Source of the DNA: Rhodanobacter sp. 67-28
GTDB taxonomy: Bacteria; Pseudomonadota; Gammaproteobacteria; Xanthomonadales; Rhodanobacteraceae
Reading direction: 5' to 3'
Length of the DNA: 64,000 bases
NCBI GenBank assembly: GCA_001898415.1
Contig: MKTU01000020.1
Location: 45,179 to 109,178, forward strand
Shown: positions 9,222 to 17,345 of the stretch, one piece after another
How the letters are laid out: each line of letters begins with the position of its first letter
Numbering within the stretch: position 1 is the first letter of the stretch
Program-made: the position numbers and the translations under genes
Notes under the pieces: generated by a model
The model's input: the letters and a program-made list of their open reading frames with translations, nothing else
Database searches by the model: none
Told to the model about the DNA's origin: nothing

Positions 9222-11228
9222 TCACTCTGCATCGGGGAGAACTTCTTTGGCCGTGGTGGCTGACGCGGATGGCTGGCGGCCACGACGGATATTGAACACG
9301 AATCCAACCGCCAGCAACGCCAGAATCGTCAACTGGGCCAGCAGGGATTGCCAAGTCGGATAGATACCCAGCAGTTCGATATGCGGCACCGGCGCGACGC
9401 TCACCGCCACCCAACCGGCCTCCTGCAAGGCGGCGACGCCCTTGCCGGTCAACACGACGGCAAGCACGGCGATCAGCGCCGAACTGGCGGAGAAGAACGT
9501 GCCGATCGGCAGCCGACGACTGGTGCGCAGCAGCACCCAGGCAATCAGTCCCAGCACGGCGGCACCGGCGGCGATGCCGCCGAGCAGCCACACTTCTTGG
9601 CCGTCGTTCCACAGCGCGGCGTAGAACAGGATGCTCTCGAACACCTCGCGATACACCGAGATGAACGCCAGCCCGAACAGGAACCACGCCGAACGCCGGT
9701 TGAGCGCAGCCGCCATCTTTTCCTTCAGGTACGCCTGCCAGCGACCGCCGATGCTCTTCTGGTGCATCCACAGACCCACCCCGAGCAGCACGAACGCCGC
9801 AAACAGCGACGACAGCCCCTCGGTCAATTCACGGCCGGCACCGCTGATGGAGATGGCATAGCTGGCGATCGCCCAGGTAATCCCGCCGGCGACGAGCGCA
9901 AGCATCCAGCCCGCGTGCACGTAGCGCAGCGCTTCGGGGCGTGCGGCCTTGCGCAGGAAGGCGAGCAGCGCGACCACGACCAGCAGGGCTTCCAGACCCT
10001 CCCGCACCAGGATCGTGAAGGCGCCTAGGAAGATGGCGGCAGCATCGCCCGCGGCATCGGTGGTGACTTCCTGGGCGCGTACCAACAGACCGTCGACAGC
10101 ATCGGCCTGCTTCACCACAGATGCCACGGAAGCACTGCTCGACAGTGCGGTGCGATAGGCGCCCATCGCCGTCTCGAGCTGGGCGCGCAGCGCGCCGTCA
10201 CGTGCATTGAGTTGCGGTTCGACCGGTTCCACCCCATCGAGGTAGGCGGACAGCGCCAGTTGGGTGGCCTGCGTCTTCGCGCCGGCACGGTAAGCTGCCA
10301 GGCTCGCCGCTAGTCGCGCCCGTGCCAGGGGGATGCCAGCCAAGGTCTGCTGCTGGATGACGTCAGGGTGAGCCCGCAGATAGCCCACGATCGTCCGGGC
10401 ACGCTCCGCACCGAGGGTGGGCGTCAGCTGCGCGACACGCGCACGCGACAACTCCTTCAGGTCGGCGATCTGCGTCCGCGCGGCGGTGTCGTGTTGCCAG
10501 GTATCGGCACCGGTTGTGGCCTCGTTGGTATATGCCAGCGAACCCACGTAGTACGCCAGCGCCCAACGATCATCGGAAGAGAGTTGCCGCGCGTAGCTCG
10601 CCATCGGTGTGCCTTCCACCCCTTGGCTGATCGCCTCGTACAACGACAGCGCGCTGCGCTGATCTGCCCGCGCCTGATCGGTGAAGTTCACCGGCCGGGG
10701 CGACAGCTGCAGGCCGGCGGGGCCATCGCCGTGTCCGGTAGCGCCATGACAGGCAGCGCATTGGTTTTGATAGAGCGTGGCCCCGCGCGCCAGATCGGGA
10801 GCGCGTTCCGGTGCGGTCGGCACCGGATACGCTTGCAGCAACGCATCGGCCAGCGCATGCGCCTGCATTGCCACCTGAGCGGGTGCGGCCTTGGCATCGA
10901 TCGAGGCCACCAAGGTGTCGGCTTGCGCCAAGAGTACAGGTGTGGCCGCGGTCGGTTGCAAGGCGCTGATGCGTGATCGGGCTGTCGCCGTGAATTCCCG
11001 CATCTCGGCGTACTCGGATGCGCTGATGACAGCGCCATCCTTTACCGCACCGGCATAATCGGTGGCCAGGTAGTCAAGCATCTGCCAGGTCTGCGGGACG
11101 GTGGAAGAGATGTCCTCGGCGTGTGCCGGCAACACCGCTATACCCGACAACAGGAGGGCGGCCACGGCGACGTGGTGCAAGATATTGCGAATGCGTGTCG
11201 TTATCATTGTTGGAGTATAGCCAGACAT
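9222..11228 (-). CDS. Cytochrome c-FTR1 family metal permease (PbrT-like)
   Basis: 668-residue fusion: signal peptide (to about residue 38), a periplasmic region with a cytochrome c domain (Cys157-Ala-Ala-Cys160-His161, with Met-containing GTPMASY as the likely sixth ligand), a helical linker, then an FTR1 permease with seven or so membrane spans. The two FTR1 signatures REGLEALL and REVFES are intact. Relatives include iron permeases and the Pb(II) uptake protein PbrT. It is encoded 22 bp downstream of the CDF gene under a MerR-type promoter, so lead or another divalent metal is more likely than plain iron nutrition. Start is 11228 or ATG 11207; neither has a clear ribosome site. Confidence 0.85.
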   Translation of the reverse strand: MSGYTPTMITTRIRNILHHVAVAALLLSGIAVLPAHAEDISSTVPQTWQMLDYLATDYAGAVKDGAVISASEYAEMREFTATARSRISALQPTAATPVLLAQADTLVASIDAKAAPAQVAMQAHALADALLQAYPVPTAPERAPDLARGATLYQNQCAACHGATGHGDGPAGLQLSPRPVNFTDQARADQRSALSLYEAISQGVEGTPMASYARQLSSDDRWALAYYVGSLAYTNEATTGADTWQHDTAARTQIADLKELSRARVAQLTPTLGAERARTIVGYLRAHPDVIQQQTLAGIPLARARLAASLAAYRAGAKTQATQLALSAYLDGVEPVEPQLNARDGALRAQLETAMGAYRTALSSSASVASVVKQADAVDGLLVRAQEVTTDAAGDAAAIFLGAFTILVREGLEALLVVVALLAFLRKAARPEALRYVHAGWMLALVAGGITWAIASYAISISGAGRELTEGLSSLFAAFVLLGVGLWMHQKSIGGRWQAYLKEKMAAALNRRSAWFLFGLAFISVYREVFESILFYAALWNDGQEVWLLGGIAAGAAVLGLIAWVLLRTSRRLPIGTFFSASSALIAVLAVVLTGKGVAALQEAGWVAVSVAPVPHIELLGIYPTWQSLLAQLTILALLAVGFVFNIRRGRQPSASATTAKEVLPDAE

Positions 11229-11250
11229 GGATGCGGGGGCAGCATGGCGC

Positions 11251-11880
11251 TCAGAGGACGTGCGTGGGGCGCGAGCGAAACTGCGGCCAGGCGGATATCA
11301 GGACATCGACACCCGTTCGCGCAAAAAGCAGGGCCAGCAACGCGCCAAAGGCCAGATCGAGCCATGTCCAGCTGCTTGAAGCCATGAGTGCCGTGGTCAG
11401 CAAAACGCCGGCATTGCCGATGACGTCATTGCGCGAGCACAGCCAGACCGAGCGCATGTTGATGTCGTGCGAACGAAATCGGGTCAGCAACGCGAGGCAG
11501 GTGAGATTGGCGATGAGTGCGTCAGCGGCAGCGATCGCCATCACACCCGTCAAGGGCTCGGCGCCCGTCACCAGCTTGCGGCCAACCTCGGCGATCACGA
11601 TCCCTGCAAACAGCAACTGGATGCCGCCTTTCACCAAGGCGGACCCCGCCCGCCACTGCAGGGCCTGTCCCACCGCCCAGAGGCTGAGCGCGTACACCAG
11701 CGCATCGCCGAGACTGTCCAGGGAATCCCCCTGCAGCGCGGTCGAATCAGCCCACAGCCCCGCGCCGAATTCGCCCACGAAGATCGCCACATTGATGAAT
11801 AGGACCGTCCACAACACGCGCCGCTGGGCCACAGAGCGAGCCAGCGCCTGACCGGTGGATTCACAGTCGCAACATGCCAT
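11251..11880 (-). CDS. Short CDF-type cation efflux transporter
   Basis: 209-residue membrane protein with six predicted helices and no C-terminal cytoplasmic domain, so shorter than typical 300-residue CDF proteins. Metal-site motifs are recognisable: STALQGDSLDSLGDA in helix 2 and SRNDVIGNAGVLL in helix 5. The N-terminus is Cys-rich (MACCDCES). An in-frame GTG precedes ATG 11880, so the start could be one codon earlier. First gene after the MerR-type promoter, followed by the FTR1 gene. Probably removes a divalent soft metal from the cytosol. Confidence 0.83.
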   Translation of the reverse strand: MACCDCESTGQALARSVAQRRVLWTVLFINVAIFVGEFGAGLWADSTALQGDSLDSLGDALVYALSLWAVGQALQWRAGSALVKGGIQLLFAGIVIAEVGRKLVTGAEPLTGVMAIAAADALIANLTCLALLTRFRSHDINMRSVWLCSRNDVIGNAGVLLTTALMASSSWTWLDLAFGALLALLFARTGVDVLISAWPQFRSRPTHVL

Positions 11881-11909
11881 CACTTGAACTCTTACGCGGT
11901 GTGCGGCGT

Positions 11910-11940
11910 AGACTAAAGTCCGTAGCTACTACGGAGTCAA
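11910..11940 (-). promoter_or_regulatory. MerR-type operator-promoter for the CDF-FTR1 operon
   Basis: On the minus strand TTGACT (11940-11935) and TAGTCT (11915-11910) are separated by exactly 19 bp. The spacer contains the dyad CCGTAG-TAG-CTACGG. The first 12 bases, TTGACTCCGTAG, are identical to those of the mer promoter at 4376. The site also overlaps the leader of the divergent merR-type gene, including its GGAGT ribosome site, so repressor binding would autoregulate. Confidence 0.88.
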
Positions 11941-11945
11941 TCACC

Positions 11946-12332
11946 GTGCGTATCAGCGATCTGGCGAAAGCCACCGGCTGTCATCTGGAAACCGTGCGCT
12001 ACTACGAGCGCATCGGCTTGCTGCCGCCGCCGGACCGGTCGATCGCGGGCTACCGTGACTATCGCGATAGCGACGTTGAGCGCTTGCGTTTCATTGTGCG
12101 CAACCGCGCACTGGGTTTTAGTCTCGAAGAAATTCGTAGCCTGCTCATGCTCGCATCCCGCACGGAACTGTCGTGCACGCAGGTCGATGGCGTGGCACGA
12201 GCGCATCTGGCGCAAGTGGAGGCCAAGCAGCGCGAACTGGCGGCGCTGGCCGCCGAGCTGCGGGGCATGATCGAAACGTGCCATCACGATACGCGAGCGA
12301 CCTGCAGCATCCTGCAATCGCTGGCGGGATAA
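11946..12332 (+). CDS. MerR-family heavy-metal regulator (CadR/PbrR type)
   Basis: 128-residue MerR-family protein: winged helix with LETVRYYERIGLLPPPDR, dimer helix, and a metal triad Cys77, Cys112, Cys120. The 35- and 8-residue spacings fall between CadR (35/7) and MerR/PbrR (35/9), so the metal is uncertain (Cd, Pb or Zn). GTG 11946 is chosen: an upstream in-frame ATG at 11874 would place the operator inside the gene, whereas the GTG follows GGAGT by 8 nt and starts with the canonical VRISDLA. It controls the divergent CDF-FTR1 operon. Confidence 0.88.
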   Translation: MRISDLAKATGCHLETVRYYERIGLLPPPDRSIAGYRDYRDSDVERLRFIVRNRALGFSLEEIRSLLMLASRTELSCTQVDGVARAHLAQVEAKQRELAALAAELRGMIETCHHDTRATCSILQSLAG

Positions 12333-12583
12333 ATAATGAGGGTGTCCTCCATTAGCCATCGTCAGGGGTCAGCGTCAGAAGTGGCTGTATCCGTTGCCGG
12401 ATGGCCAGGAGCAAAGCGCGCATGCTCTCCAGCTCAGCCCCCCGTCTACCGCCAACTCGGCGTTGGTTTCGTCGATGCTCGTTGCCGATAAGGCTCCCCG
12501 TTGATCAGGGTAGGCAAACATCGCCGAAACGGCGATAACCCAAGCCTGATCGCCGCAGACAATCTCCCACACCGGTAACTTGC

Positions 12584-15500
12584 ATGCCGTCGGCTACCAG
12601 TTCTCACCGTCTGAATATCCTCACACCTGAAGAAATTGAAGACCTGTATGGATTGCCTCAATTTACCGATGACGATCGGAATCTTTACTTCGACCTGAGC
12701 CCGCCGGAACGGTCCGCCGTCGACGCGCGCACCACCTCTGTTGGCGTGTATTTGGCGTTGGAGCTGGGCTACTTCAAGGCCAAGCGGCAGTTCTTCACCT
12801 TCGATCAGGATGCCGTGGTCGACGATCTGCGCTATCTGCTCGGCCAATATTTTCCGGGCCAGACCATCGAGTCGATCAAGGCACCATCCAGACCCACGCG
12901 TGGCGCCATCCAGCAAGCCGTTCTCGACCTGTTTAGTTACCGCGTGTGCGACAGCATTGCCAAAACGGAACTGGAGCAAAAAGCCCAGCGAATCGCGGCG
13001 CTGTCGACCCAGCCGCTGTACATCCTGCGCGAGTCATTGCAGTACCTGAGTAACGAACGGATCGTAGCGCTGCAATACACGACGATGCAGGACATGGTGG
13101 GACGGGTGGTCACGCACGAACGCCATCGCGTCACCGGCCTGCTCGAACAGGCGATGACCCCGGCGGTCGAACAAGGTCTCGACGACTTGCTACGGGCCGA
13201 CGAGCAGATGTACCGCATCAGTGCGCTCAAGCGCGAACCGAAGGACTTCAGCTACAAGGAGCTCAAGCGCGAGGTCGAACGGCGCCAATTCTTCCTGCCG
13301 TTGCATGAGTTCGCCCAGAGCTTTCTCGTCGCGGCGGGCTTGTCCAACGAGAGCGGGAAGTACTATGCGTCGTTGGTCAAGTTCTACACGGTCTACAAGT
13401 TGCAGCGCATGCCCAAGGGTACGACACGCCTGTACCTGCTCTGCTTTGCCTTCCATCGCTTCCGACAGATCAACGATAACCTCATCGAGGCGTTCATCCA
13501 TCTGGTCGATCAGTACGAGAAGCAGTCCAAGCAGGCTGCCGAGGTAGCGATGCAGCAGGCGTTGGTGGACGCCAGCGAACACCTGCAGGCGGCGGGCGAG
13601 GTGCTTCGTTTGTTTATCGACAAGTCCATCGCCGTCGACAGCCCGTTTGCCACTGTCCAGAAGAAGGCCTTTGCGCTGTTGGAGCCGGGGCGTTTTGCGG
13701 CGGTGGCCGACTACCTGCGCAACGTCGCCTTCGACAAGGCTGCCTTCCAGTGGGCCTACTACGCCACGCTGTCGCACCGATTCAAGCGCAATCTTCGACA
13801 TCTGTTCTGCGAGTTGGAGTTTGCCGGTCGAGTGGAGGATGCGCCACTGTTGGACGCGGTATCCTTCCTGCAGGAGCTGCTGCGTGCCGGCAAGTCGCCA
13901 CGACAGACCCAACCCGCACTGTTTCCCACCGCGATGATTCCGAAGGGTCTGCAACGCCACCTCTTTGCCAAGACTGACGGAGCAGACGATGCGAAGGAAG
14001 AGGGCAAGCGGTTGGAAGTCGATCGCTACGAGTTCCTCGTCTATCGACTACTACGGAACGCGCTAGAGGCGGGGGATTTGTTCGTCAAGGGCAGCAATGA
14101 ATTTCGCCGTTTCGAAGATGACCTGATCAGCGACACGCGCTGGGAACAGCGCGAGACTGTCCTGCAGGAGATCGGCGCACCACTTCTTCTGGCCCCTATC
14201 GAGGACACGCTGAGGGCGTTTCGTGAAGCGTTGGAAACCCGATTTGCTCAAGTCAACCAGCGCATCACCGACAGCGCCAACAAACACATCAAGGTTACCG
14301 GCCGTGCCGAGAAGCGGCGATGGAAACTGATCTACCCGATAGCGGAGGAACCCGTCGGTGCCTCATTCTACAGCCAGGTGCCCGGCACCGGCATTGCCGA
14401 TCTGCTGAGATTTGTTGCGGGAGCGACGGGCTTCTTGGGCGCCTTTACCCATGTGCTCGATCGTTACGTCAAGCATGCCCCCGACACCCGCGAGATCCTC
14501 GCCTGCGTGGTCGCGCTGGGCACGAACATGGGCTTGTGGAAAATGGCGGAAGTCTCAGGCCTGAGCTTTTCGTCGCTGCAGGGCACCGCGCGCAACTACC
14601 TTCGGCTTGAAACGCTGCGAGCAGCCAACGATGCCATCACGAACGCGATCGCGACCTTGCCGGCGTTCCATCTGTATGACATCCGCGACGAGATGCACTC
14701 CAGCAGCGACGGGCAGCGCATTGAAACCCAGATCGACACGATCAATGCCCGATACTCACCGAAGTATTTCGGGTTGCAGAAGGGCGTGAGCGCGTATACG
14801 TTGGTGGCCAATCACGTACCGATCAGCGCCCGCATTATCGGCACGCACGAACACGAAAGTCACTACGTGTTCGATCTGTTGTACAACAACACCTCCGACA
14901 TCAAGCCGGAGCGACATTCAACTGATACACACGGTACCAACCAGGTCAATTTCTGGATCTTGCGCACCTTCGAATACGGCTTTGCACCGCGCTATCGCGA
15001 TCTGCACAAGAAGATGCAGACTCTGGTCGCCTTCGAGAATCCGAGCCACTATGCCGACATGTTGATCAAGCCGGCACGCAAGGTCTATGACGAACTGATC
15101 GTGAAGGAATGGCCGAACATCCAACGCATCATGGCCTCACTGGCGCAGAAGGATGTGACTCAGGCCACCATCGTCCGCAAGCTGAGCAGCTACGCCCGCC
15201 AAAACCAGACCAAGAAAGCCCTGTGGGAACTCGACAACATCTGCCGTACGCTGTACATCCTCGATTTCATCGACGACGTGGATTTGCGGCAAAGCGTGCA
15301 AAAAGCGCTGAACCGAGGGGAGGCGTATCACCGGTTCCGCAAAGCGGTGGCTTACGTCAACGGCGGCAAGTTCCGCGTTCACACCGAAGCCGAACAGCAG
15401 ATCTGGAACGAGTGCTCGCGCCTGATCGCCAACGCGATCATCTTTTACAACACGGCGCTGCTGTCCAAGGTGTATATACAGAAGGTGGCGGCTGGCGACC

Positions 15501-15685
15501 AAGAGGCCATCGCCATCTTGCGGGGAATTTCCCCAGTAGCTTGGCAGCACATCAACCTGTTTGGCACCTTCGAATTCGACGAAACAACCGACATGGTTGA
15601 TATCGATGCGCTTGCCGCCAGATTCGCTGATCCGGACTACTGGAGCAAAGCGTTGAGGGAGGTGCAAGAAGTGCCCCTCGGCTAA
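12584..15685 (+). CDS. tnpA: Tn3-family transposase (first copy)
   Basis: 1033-residue replicative DDE transposase. Catalytic residues are visible as Asp709 (SDGQR), Asp781 (TDTHG) and Glu913 (NRGEA), with spacings like Tn3 TnpA. It is full length with no frameshift. It is only distantly similar to the second transposase in this window and belongs to another subgroup. No resolvase gene lies beside it, and I could not find 38-48 bp terminal repeats on either side, so the element may be truncated or have ends I do not recognise. The 250 bp upstream (12333-12583) hold no gene I can support. The stop codon lies inside a 10-bp inverted repeat and 48 bp from dif. Confidence 0.95.
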   Translation: MPSATSSHRLNILTPEEIEDLYGLPQFTDDDRNLYFDLSPPERSAVDARTTSVGVYLALELGYFKAKRQFFTFDQDAVVDDLRYLLGQYFPGQTIESIKAPSRPTRGAIQQAVLDLFSYRVCDSIAKTELEQKAQRIAALSTQPLYILRESLQYLSNERIVALQYTTMQDMVGRVVTHERHRVTGLLEQAMTPAVEQGLDDLLRADEQMYRISALKREPKDFSYKELKREVERRQFFLPLHEFAQSFLVAAGLSNESGKYYASLVKFYTVYKLQRMPKGTTRLYLLCFAFHRFRQINDNLIEAFIHLVDQYEKQSKQAAEVAMQQALVDASEHLQAAGEVLRLFIDKSIAVDSPFATVQKKAFALLEPGRFAAVADYLRNVAFDKAAFQWAYYATLSHRFKRNLRHLFCELEFAGRVEDAPLLDAVSFLQELLRAGKSPRQTQPALFPTAMIPKGLQRHLFAKTDGADDAKEEGKRLEVDRYEFLVYRLLRNALEAGDLFVKGSNEFRRFEDDLISDTRWEQRETVLQEIGAPLLLAPIEDTLRAFREALETRFAQVNQRITDSANKHIKVTGRAEKRRWKLIYPIAEEPVGASFYSQVPGTGIADLLRFVAGATGFLGAFTHVLDRYVKHAPDTREILACVVALGTNMGLWKMAEVSGLSFSSLQGTARNYLRLETLRAANDAITNAIATLPAFHLYDIRDEMHSSSDGQRIETQIDTINARYSPKYFGLQKGVSAYTLVANHVPISARIIGTHEHESHYVFDLLYNNTSDIKPERHSTDTHGTNQVNFWILRTFEYGFAPRYRDLHKKMQTLVAFENPSHYADMLIKPARKVYDELIVKEWPNIQRIMASLAQKDVTQATIVRKLSSYARQNQTKKALWELDNICRTLYILDFIDDVDLRQSVQKALNRGEAYHRFRKAVAYVNGGKFRVHTEAEQQIWNECSRLIANAIIFYNTALLSKVYIQKVAAGDQEAIAILRGISPVAWQHINLFGTFEFDETTDMVDIDALAARFADPDYWSKALREVQEVPLG

Positions 15686-15718
15686 TTTTACATTTTTGGG
15701 GGTTGGGCAAAATTAGCC
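15680..15718. terminator. Inverted repeat at the end of tnpA
   Basis: GGCTAATTTT at 15680-15689 and its exact complement AAAATTAGCC at 15709-15718, with a 19-nt G/T-rich loop. The left arm contains the tnpA stop codon. The arms are AT-rich and no T-run follows, so termination is only one possibility; it could also be part of the element end. Confidence 0.5.
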
Positions 15719-15732
15719 ATGATGTATTCTAT

Positions 15733-15760
15733 ATTTTACATAATATACATTATGCGAAAT
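15733..15760 (-). other. dif: Chromosomal dif site (XerCD recombination site)
   Basis: Read on the minus strand, this 28-mer has the core CGCATAATGTATATTATGT flanked by ATTT and AAAAT. It matches E. coli dif at 24 of 28 positions; the XerC and XerD inner arms (CATAA / TTATG) and the 6-bp centre TGTATA are identical. It lies in an AT-rich island in otherwise GC-rich DNA. dif is where XerC/XerD resolve chromosome dimers at FtsK during division, so the window contains the replication terminus unless this copy was brought in by a dif-exploiting element. The rest of 15761-15948 shows no gene. Confidence 0.88.
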
Positions 15761-15948
15761 TAAAGATAGAAGGCGACAGCCTCCACGGCAATCGTCCGCC
15801 AGCGGCGCATCGACCCTCTCCGCCACTGCCTCGCCAGGTGCCAATCAGCTTCTTCCGCCTTCAAAGGACATCGTTCTTGCTTGGTCGAGGTGTTCGACCT
15901 GGGTCATGCGCAGTTGTGCGCGTACTCCGTTGTCGGCGATGTTCTCGC

Positions 15949-16311
<363 letters not shown>

Positions 16312-16367
16312 TCACGCCTGGGATGGAATGCTCGCCACTCCCTCCCCCGCCAGAACCGGAGCGCCCC

Positions 16368-16844
16368 GTGGATGCCATCCAACTGCTGAAAGCCGATCAC
16401 AAGAAGGTCAAGGAACTGCTCGCCGAGCTTGCGAAAACGACCACCCGCGCCGCGAAGACACGCAGCGAGCTGCTCGCACAAATCCGCGTCGACCTGGAGG
16501 TCCATACCACGATCGAGGAAGAGATCTTCTATCCCGCCTTCAGGAAGGCCGGTACGAAGGACGATGCAAAGATGTACTTCGAGGCGCTGGAGGAGCATCG
16601 CGCCGCCGGCGATCTGGTGCTCCCAGACCTGCTCGACACCGACGTCGGCAGCGAGCAGTTCTCCGGCCGCGCCAAGGTGTTGCGCGAACTGGTCGAACAC
16701 CACGTCAAGGAGGAAGAGGAGGAGATGTTCAAGGAGGCGAAGAAGCTGCTTTCGGCCGCCGAGCTCAAGGCACTGGGCGCACGCATGGAACAGCGCAAGG
16801 TCGAACTGGCCAAGCAAGTCGGTGGCTCGCGCGGCAAGGCTTGA
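16368..16844 (+). CDS. Hemerythrin HHE-domain protein
   Basis: 158-residue four-helix protein of the hemerythrin/HHE cation-binding family. Helical ligand motifs are visible: LLKADHKKVKELL, VHTTIEEEIFYPAF, EALEEHRAAG and LVEHHVKEEEEEMF, giving the His/Glu set for a di-iron centre. GTG 16368 follows CCGGAG by 7 nt and begins just before the domain; longer starts at 16206 or 16323 would add a low-complexity leader. Likely role is oxygen, NO or iron sensing or storage under stress. Upstream to 16143 nothing else is supported. Confidence 0.85.
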   Translation: MDAIQLLKADHKKVKELLAELAKTTTRAAKTRSELLAQIRVDLEVHTTIEEEIFYPAFRKAGTKDDAKMYFEALEEHRAAGDLVLPDLLDTDVGSEQFSGRAKVLRELVEHHVKEEEEEMFKEAKKLLSAAELKALGARMEQRKVELAKQVGGSRGKA

Positions 16845-16944
16845 ACCGCGAACGCAACGGGGAAAGACGGACACCCCGGACGGCGATCCCAAACCGCCGT
16901 CGGCGGCCTACAATGCGACTTTGACGGGCGCCAGGGTCACGGAA

Positions 16945-17331
16945 ATGGAAGCGGAAATGGAAGACTGCAAGCGCGTGCTGGTGGTCGAAGACGACCCCGT
17001 GGTGGCCATGGTGATGGAAGACACGCTGCGGGCGATGGGCCTGGAGGTGCTGGTCGACCTCAATCTGGTCGACGCGCTCAACGACGTCGAGGCCACCCGG
17101 CTCGATGCGGCGATGATCGACGTGGGCTTGCGCGGCGAGAATGCGTGGCCGGTGATGGCCGCCTTGCAGAAGCGCAACGTCCCGTTTGCAGTGATGTCCG
17201 GTGGCGACCTCAGCGGGTTGGCGCAGGAGTTTCCGCGGGTTCGCATGGTGAACAAGCCGGTGTCGGTGGATACGCTGCAGCAGATCGTGCGCGAGCTGCT
17301 GGCTTCGCCGCCCGCTTCGGCGGGCGGTTGA
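16945..17331 (+). CDS. Single-domain response regulator
   Basis: 128-residue receiver-only protein: acidic pocket VVEDDP, phospho-acceptor Asp in AMIDVGLRG, and conserved Lys in VNKPVS. No output domain. ATG 16945 follows AGGG; ATG 16957 is an alternative. It ends 14 bp from the convergent hybrid kinase gene, so the two may form a phosphorelay, but they are on opposite strands. Confidence 0.88.
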   Translation: MEAEMEDCKRVLVVEDDPVVAMVMEDTLRAMGLEVLVDLNLVDALNDVEATRLDAAMIDVGLRGENAWPVMAALQKRNVPFAVMSGGDLSGLAQEFPRVRMVNKPVSVDTLQQIVRELLASPPASAGG

Positions 17332-17345
17332 GCAACCCGACCGGC

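Noticed and set aside
12351..15720. ATTAGCCAT on both sides of the first Tn3 transposase as a target duplication
   Set aside because: Nine bases do not fit the 5-bp duplication of Tn3 elements, and neither copy abuts an inverted repeat. Kept only as an observation.
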